NCBI GenBank assembly: GCA_040003315.1
Contig: JBDUCU010000109.1
Coordinates: forward strand, 1-9,709
Direction of reading: 5' to 3'
From: JACCZX01 sp040003315
GTDB lineage: Bacteria; Pseudomonadota; Gammaproteobacteria; Burkholderiales; Burkholderiaceae_F
DNA: 9,709 nucleotides
Shown here: piece by piece, positions 6,100 through 9,709 of the stretch
Position numbering within the stretch: the stretch's first letter is position 1
Layout: every line of letters starts with the position of its first letter
Notes under the pieces: generated by a model
What the model was told of the DNA's origin: nothing
Database searches by the model: none
What the model saw: the letters and a program-made list of their open reading frames with translations, nothing else
Position numbers and translations under genes: made by a program

Positions 6100-7389
6100 A
6101 TGCTCGATATTGCTTTGCTTCGCAAGGACATCGCCGCAATTGCCGCGCGATTGAGAACACGCGGCTACGACGTTGACGTGGAGCGTTTCAATCAACTCGA
6201 GGCGCAGCGCAAGGCGGTGCAGATCAAGACCGAGGAGATGCAAGCGCAACGCAACGCGTTATCGAAGCAAGTCGGGGTGCTGAAGTCGCAGAGCCTCGAT
6301 GCGTCGAGCCTGCTGGCGCAGGTCGCGTCGATCCCCGATCAGCTCAAGGCGCTGGAGGCGCAACTGGCGAGCATTCAGCAAGCGATCCAGCAGTGGATGC
6401 TCGAGATCCCCAACCTGCCTCACAAATCGGTGCCGATCGGCGCATCGGCCGGCGACAACCTCGAGGTGCGCCGCTGGGGCACGCCGCGCCCGTTCGATTT
6501 TCCGGTCAGGGATCACGTCGACGTCGGCACGCCTTTAGGTCTTGACTTCGACACAGCGGCTAAAATGTCCGGGTCTCGATTTGTTTTTTTGCGCGGACCG
6601 CTCGCCAGGTTGCAGCGTGCCCTCGCGCAATTCATGCTCGATGTGCAGACGCGCGAGCATGGCTATACCGAGTGCTACACGCCTTACATCGTCAACGCCG
6701 ACAGTCTGGTCGGCACGACCCAGTTACCGAAGTTTCGCGACGATATGTTCTGGGTGACAAAAGGTGGTGGTGAGGACAAGCAGGAGATGTACTTGATTTC
6801 GACCTCCGAGATCTCGCTGACCAATTCGGTGCGCGATCAGATCGTGCCCGAGTCGGACCTGCCGCTGAAGTTGACGGCGCACACCCCGTGCTTTCGTTCG
6901 GAGTCGGGGAGCTACGGAAAGGACACGCGCGGCATGATCCGCAATCACCAGTTCGAGAAAGTCGAGCTGGTACAGATCGTTCACCCGACCGAGTCGTACG
7001 ACGCGCACGAGCAGTTGGTGCGAGACGCCGAAGCGGTGCTGCAACGACTCGAGCTTCCCTATCGGGTGATGCTGTTGTGCACTGGCGATACCGGTTTCGG
7101 GTCGGCCAAGACTTACGACCTGGAGGTTTGGTTGCCCGGCCAGCGCGCGTATCGCGAAATATCTTCGTGCTCCAATTTCGAGGCGTTCCAAGCGCGACGG
7201 ATGCAGGCACGTTTCAGGAATGCGCAGGGCAAGACCGAGTTCGTTCACACGCTCAATGGATCCGGGCTCGCGGTGGGCCGCACGCTGGTCGCGCTGCTTG
7301 AGAATTACCAGCAGGCCGATGGAAGCGTTGTGATACCTGCGGCGCTTCGTCCCTTCATCGAAGGTGCCGAGGTGCTGCGGCCGGGTTGA
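6100..7389 (+). CDS. serS: Seryl-tRNA synthetase
   Basis: SerRS, a cytoplasmic class II synthetase, charges tRNA-Ser (and tRNA-Sec where present) with serine. The protein has 429 residues, as expected. Residues 1-11 (MLDIALLRKDI) are the typical start. Residues about 27-100 form the antiparallel coiled-coil arm that grips the long variable arm of tRNA-Ser. The catalytic core has the serine-binding STSEISLTN at 234-242 (TSE at 235-237), motif 2 from FRSESGSYGKDTRGMIRNHQ at 265-284 into FEKVE, the CTGDTGFGSAKTYDLEVW stretch at 327-344, SSCSNFEAFQARR at 355-367, and motif 3 NGSGLAVGRTLVALLENYQ at 386-404. Nothing needed is missing. The ATG at 6100 lies 9 bases after the rarA stop and has no clear Shine-Dalgarno site; it could be translated by coupling to rarA or from its own leaderless transcript. 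A tRNA-Ser gene follows 29 bases downstream. Confidence 0.97.
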   Translation: MLDIALLRKDIAAIAARLRTRGYDVDVERFNQLEAQRKAVQIKTEEMQAQRNALSKQVGVLKSQSLDASSLLAQVASIPDQLKALEAQLASIQQAIQQWMLEIPNLPHKSVPIGASAGDNLEVRRWGTPRPFDFPVRDHVDVGTPLGLDFDTAAKMSGSRFVFLRGPLARLQRALAQFMLDVQTREHGYTECYTPYIVNADSLVGTTQLPKFRDDMFWVTKGGGEDKQEMYLISTSEISLTNSVRDQIVPESDLPLKLTAHTPCFRSESGSYGKDTRGMIRNHQFEKVELVQIVHPTESYDAHEQLVRDAEAVLQRLELPYRVMLLCTGDTGFGSAKTYDLEVWLPGQRAYREISSCSNFEAFQARRMQARFRNAQGKTEFVHTLNGSGLAVGRTLVALLENYQQADGSVVIPAALRPFIEGAEVLRPG

Positions 7390-7399
7390 TCGTCATCGA

Positions 7400-7405
7400 T
7401 ATACT
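7400..7405 (+). promoter_or_regulatory. Possible -10 element of tRNA-Ser
   Basis: TATACT (one mismatch to TATAAT) lies 13 bases before the mature tRNA 5' end, in the 29-base gap after serS. No convincing -35 hexamer lies 15-18 bases upstream, where the sequence is the end of serS. The tRNA may have its own weak promoter or may be processed from the serS transcript. Confidence 0.3.
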
Positions 7406-7418
7406 TCGCGCCGCGCAA

Positions 7419-7512
<94 letters not shown>

Positions 7513-7606
7513 AGGTTTCGTTTAAGGCCGCGCCCACCGTCTGCGAGCGCTCTCGAACGACCGCTCTGTGGGATGCCGGTTCGTGGCGTTCGTGCATTGA
7601 CCTGAG

Positions 7607-7639
7607 AATCCGTCTGAGCAATCCGTCGCTCAATCCGCC
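7607..7639. repeat. Three short direct repeats with an embedded hairpin
   Basis: AATCCGTC occurs at 7607-7614 and 7620-7627, and AATCCGCC at 7632-7639, with offsets of 13 and 12 bases. The spacers form an inverted repeat, TGAGC (7615-7619) and GCTCA (7628-7632), which would present the middle copy as an 8-base loop. Purpose unknown; the arrangement may be part of a dispersed intergenic element together with the palindrome 14 bases further on. Confidence 0.5.
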
Positions 7640-7652
7640 AACTAGCGCGGAC

Positions 7653-7676
7653 GTCTGCTTTCGACCCAAAGCGGAC
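7653..7676. repeat. Imperfect palindrome, GTCTGCTTT-N6-AAAGCGGAC
   Basis: Nine-base arms (7653-7661 and 7668-7676) flank CGACCC, with a single non-Watson-Crick position that becomes a G-U pair in RNA. From memory, near-identical sequence is common between genes in environmental proteobacteria, especially Bradyrhizobium and relatives, where its translation yields many small spurious proteins of the MSALGRKQT type; the same string appears in translation here. It is therefore probably a dispersed REP-like element rather than a gene. No second copy is visible in the window. Confidence 0.5.
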
Positions 7677-7798
7677 ATCGGACTCATTGAGACGCCGTCA
7701 TTGCTAAAGTGCGAACTGCCGGTGACTGATCTGACCTTCGGACGCGGCCGTGATGCCACCCGAGATGTCGAGCACGATCATCAAAGCGCCACGGCTGG

Positions 7799-7829
7799 AT
7801 GTGCCCGCATTCCTAGGAGGCCGGCACAT
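7799..7829 (-). repeat. Inverted repeat just after the TctC gene
   Basis: ATGTGCC (7799-7805) and GGCACAT (7823-7829) can pair as a 7-base stem with a 17-base loop, beginning 7 bases after the stop of the minus-strand TctC gene. The place suits a 3' end or terminator structure. The long loop and the lack of a T-tract make it weak. Confidence 0.3.
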
Positions 7830-7836
7830 GCTGCTG

Positions 7837-8823
7837 TTACTCGATAGTCACCTTTGCCTCTTTCACGATCTTGCCAAACTTCTCGGTCTCGCCCTTGATC
7901 TGCTGCGCCATCTGTTCCGCACTGTTACCAATCGGCTCTGCGCCAATCTCCTCCATGCGCTTGCGGAATTCGGGCGACTGAATCACCTTGACGATCTCGG
8001 TGTTGAGCCGGGCTACGACATCTTTGGGAGTGGCCGCTGGGGCGAGTACGCCGAACCACGTTCCGATGTCGAAATTCTTAAGGCCGGCTTCACTCAGTGT
8101 CGGCACGTCCGGTAGAACAGAGGAGCGCTTACCTGTAGTGACCGCCAGCGCGCGCAGCTTGCCGCTCTTGATGTGCGCAAGCACGGGCGTGATCGTATCG
8201 AACGACATTGTGATCTGGCCACCTAACAGATCGGTGGTGAGCGGACCACTGCCTTTGTACGGAACGTGGATCAGGTCAGTGGCAGTCAGGTTTTGAAACT
8301 GGGTTCCGATCACGTGCTGTGCCGTGCCGTTTCCATTCGAGCCATACGTCAGCTTGCCCGGCTGCGCTTTGGCCAGCGCGATTAACTCTGCGACATTCTT
8401 GGCCGAAGTGTTCGCATTCACGACCAGCACGTTAGGGACGAGTGCAACGACGGAGATCGGCGCGAGATCTTTCTGGAAGTCATACGGCAGTTTCTTGTAG
8501 ACGCTCGAAGCAATGGTGTGATGCACGGCGCCCACCAGCAAGGTATAGCCATCCGGCTTGGCTTTCGCCACATAGTCCGCGCCGATCGTGGCACCGGCGC
8601 CGGGCTTGCTCTCGACGATCACCGGCTGACCGACGTTCTTCGACAACTGATCGCTAAGTGCGCGGGCTAGGACGTCTGTAGTTCCACCTGGAGGGAAAGG
8701 CACGATTAGCGTGATCGGCTTACTTGGGAAAGTTTGTGCCATGACGTTTGCGCCCGAGAGCGCAACAGCGATGGCGATGGCTTGCACGATACGGCGACGT
8801 GTCAGTGTCTTATGGGTTTTCAT
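7837..8823 (-). CDS. Bug/TctC-family tripartite tricarboxylate transporter substrate-binding protein
   Basis: This is a periplasmic solute-binding protein that captures a carboxylate and delivers it to a TctAB-type membrane carrier. It has 328 residues. Residues 1-29 are a signal peptide (KTHKTLTRRR, then a hydrophobic core, cleavage after VMA), leaving QTFPSKPITLIVPF. Bug family hallmarks: VPFPPGGTTDVLAR at 41-54 (first ligand loop), VESKPGAGATIGADYVAKAKPDGYT at about 70-93, YGSNGNGTAQH at 160-170, HVPYKGSGP at 186-194, GGQITMSFD at 201-209 and LPDVPTLSEAG at 237-247. The ATG at 8823 is chosen because GGAGA lies 5 bases upstream and the signal peptide starts there. It lies 89 bases downstream of a tartrate dehydrogenase-like gene on the same strand, suggesting an organic acid such as a hydroxy-dicarboxylate as ligand. 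No TctA or TctB gene is visible, so it may be an orphan binding protein, as most Bug proteins are. Confidence 0.93.
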   Translation of the reverse strand: MKTHKTLTRRRIVQAIAIAVALSGANVMAQTFPSKPITLIVPFPPGGTTDVLARALSDQLSKNVGQPVIVESKPGAGATIGADYVAKAKPDGYTLLVGAVHHTIASSVYKKLPYDFQKDLAPISVVALVPNVLVVNANTSAKNVAELIALAKAQPGKLTYGSNGNGTAQHVIGTQFQNLTATDLIHVPYKGSGPLTTDLLGGQITMSFDTITPVLAHIKSGKLRALAVTTGKRSSVLPDVPTLSEAGLKNFDIGTWFGVLAPAATPKDVVARLNTEIVKVIQSPEFRKRMEEIGAEPIGNSAEQMAQQIKGETEKFGKIVKEAKVTIE

Positions 8824-8828
8824 GTTGG

Positions 8829-8835
8829 TCTCCAA
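8829..8835 (-). promoter_or_regulatory. Ribosome binding site of the TctC gene
   Basis: On the minus strand TTGGAGA ends 5 bases before the ATG at 8823. It excludes the longer open frame beginning at 8955, whose extra 44 residues would precede the signal peptide and run back into the dehydrogenase gene. Confidence 0.8.
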
Positions 8836-8912
8836 ATTATGTTTATGGGCTCGAACTCTTCGGGCCGAGCAAACTAGAATCTCGCCTGCGGCGCATTCCT
8901 TTTGCTTAGTCG

Positions 8913-9709
8913 TCAGGCGGCTTTGCGTTGCAAACTGGCTGCTAGCAAGCCGCAAACAGCGTCAGTAACCATGCCCGTAGTGGCTTTGCCGCCGAGGTCG
9001 CCGGTATGTAGCGCGGGGTTAGCGGTGACCTGCTCGATGGCTTGCATGACGCGCTTGGCCGCATCGAACTCACCCAGGTGCTCAAGCAGCATCACGACCG
9101 ACCAGAAAGTACCGACCGGATTGGCCAAGCCCTTGCCCATGATGTCGAAGGCCGAACCGTGAATGGGCTCGAACATCGACGGGTATCGGCGTTCGGGATC
9201 GATGTTGCCCGTCGGAGCGATACCGAGGCTACCGGCCAGCGCCGCCGCCAGATCGCTCAGGATGTCGGCGTGCAGATTGGTCGCGACGATCGTGTCGAGT
9301 GAGGCCGGGCGGTTAATCATCCGCGCGGTCGAAGCATCCACCAGCTCTTTGTCCCAGGTGACATCAGGGAACTCCTTTGAGATCTGAAGCGCGATCTCAT
9401 CCCACATCACCATCGCGTGGCGCTGCGCATTGCTCTTGGTGATCACGGTCAATAGCTTGCGTGGCCGACTCTGCGCCAGCTTGAAAGCGAAGCGCATGAT
9501 GCGTTCGACACCCGCGCGCGTCATCATCGACACGTCGGTGGCGGCCTCGATCGGATGGCCCTGGTGCACGCGCCCGCCCACGCCGGCGTATTCGCCTTCG
9601 GTGTTCTCGCGCACGATGACCCAGTCCAGATCGGCCGGAGCGCAGTGCCTGAGCGGGCTCTCGATGCCGGGCAGGATGCGCGTCGGGCGCACATTCGCGT
9701 ACTGGTCGA
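8913..9709 (-). CDS. Tartrate/malate dehydrogenase-like oxidative decarboxylase (partial, N-terminus missing)
   Basis: This enzyme belongs to the isocitrate/isopropylmalate dehydrogenase family, closest in motifs to tartrate dehydrogenase (TtuC) and D-malate dehydrogenase (DmlA): NAD-dependent, metal-requiring oxidation of a beta-hydroxyacid, usually with decarboxylation. The frame is open from the right edge to a TGA at 8913-8915; 264 residues are visible of about 360. The visible start DQYANVRPTRILPGI matches the family. Catalytic Tyr is in RENTEGEY (codon 9588-9590) and Lys in ITKSNAQ (9435-9437). The metal aspartates are in KELVDAS and NLHADILSD. The NAD-site segment is EPIHGSAFDIMGKGLANP. 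RENTEGEY rather than the RELTGG of LeuB argues against isopropylmalate dehydrogenase. Substrate (tartrate, D-malate or another hydroxyacid) cannot be set from sequence. Together with the TctC gene 89 bases downstream it looks like a catabolic unit. Confidence 0.9.
   Translation of the reverse strand, partial: DQYANVRPTRILPGIESPLRHCAPADLDWVIVRENTEGEYAGVGGRVHQGHPIEAATDVSMMTRAGVERIMRFAFKLAQSRPRKLLTVITKSNAQRHAMVMWDEIALQISKEFPDVTWDKELVDASTARMINRPASLDTIVATNLHADILSDLAAALAGSLGIAPTGNIDPERRYPSMFEPIHGSAFDIMGKGLANPVGTFWSVVMLLEHLGEFDAAKRVMQAIEQVTANPALHTGDLGGKATTGMVTDAVCGLLAASLQRKAA

Noticed and set aside
7704..7829. 41-codon minus-strand frame with the stretch ALMIVLDISGGITAASEGQ
   Set aside because: It starts 7 bases after the TctC gene stop without a Shine-Dalgarno site, and its start lies in an inverted repeat. 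It could be a gene remnant, but I do not recognise a family.
7750..8115. 121-codon plus-strand frame covering the end of the TctC gene
   Set aside because: Most of it is the complement of the well-supported TctC gene, and its leucine-rich look comes from that gene's codons.
8824..8912. Possible hairpin (GCTCG...CGAGC) between the dehydrogenase and TctC genes
   Set aside because: Only a 5-base stem with a 12-base loop and no T-tract; too weak to call a terminator or attenuator.

Overview
This is chromosomal DNA from a high-GC proteobacterium, most likely a betaproteobacterium of Burkholderiales type. Three things point there: the order ftsK, lolA, rarA, serS on one strand; the style of the encoded proteins; and a Bug-type (tripartite tricarboxylate transporter, TTT) solute-binding protein, a family greatly expanded in that order. 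This placement is an inference, not an identification.

Left part (1-3330). A truncated, unrecognised membrane-protein gene runs off the left edge on the minus strand. Divergent from it is ftsK (septal DNA translocase), then lolA (periplasmic lipoprotein carrier) 21 bases downstream in the same direction, probably co-transcribed.

Middle (3340-4695). Two minus-strand genes lie between lolA and rarA: a secreted FKBP-type peptidyl-prolyl isomerase, followed 5 bases later by a cation diffusion facilitator transporter. They form a small two-gene unit that converges on lolA and diverges from rarA. A perfect hairpin separates the convergent ends.

Right-centre (4759-7509). rarA (AAA+ ATPase at stalled replication forks) and serS (seryl-tRNA synthetase) are 9 bases apart. 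A tRNA-Ser(CGA) gene with encoded CCA follows 29 bases after serS, so the synthetase lies beside one of its substrates.

Right end (7510-9709). After the tRNA comes a 327-base stretch with no convincing gene. It holds short repeats and a palindromic element resembling dispersed intergenic repeats. Beyond it is a minus-strand pair: a tartrate/malate-type beta-hydroxyacid oxidative decarboxylase (cut by the right edge) followed by the Bug/TctC protein, probably an uptake and catabolism unit for a hydroxy-dicarboxylate. No transporter membrane subunits are visible.

The window is mostly conserved housekeeping DNA. I see no CRISPR array, transposase, phage gene, toxin-antitoxin pair or clear novel system. 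The best leads are the possible leaderless starts of ftsK, rarA and serS, the FKBP/transporter pair placed inside an otherwise conserved block, and the intergenic palindrome after the tRNA.
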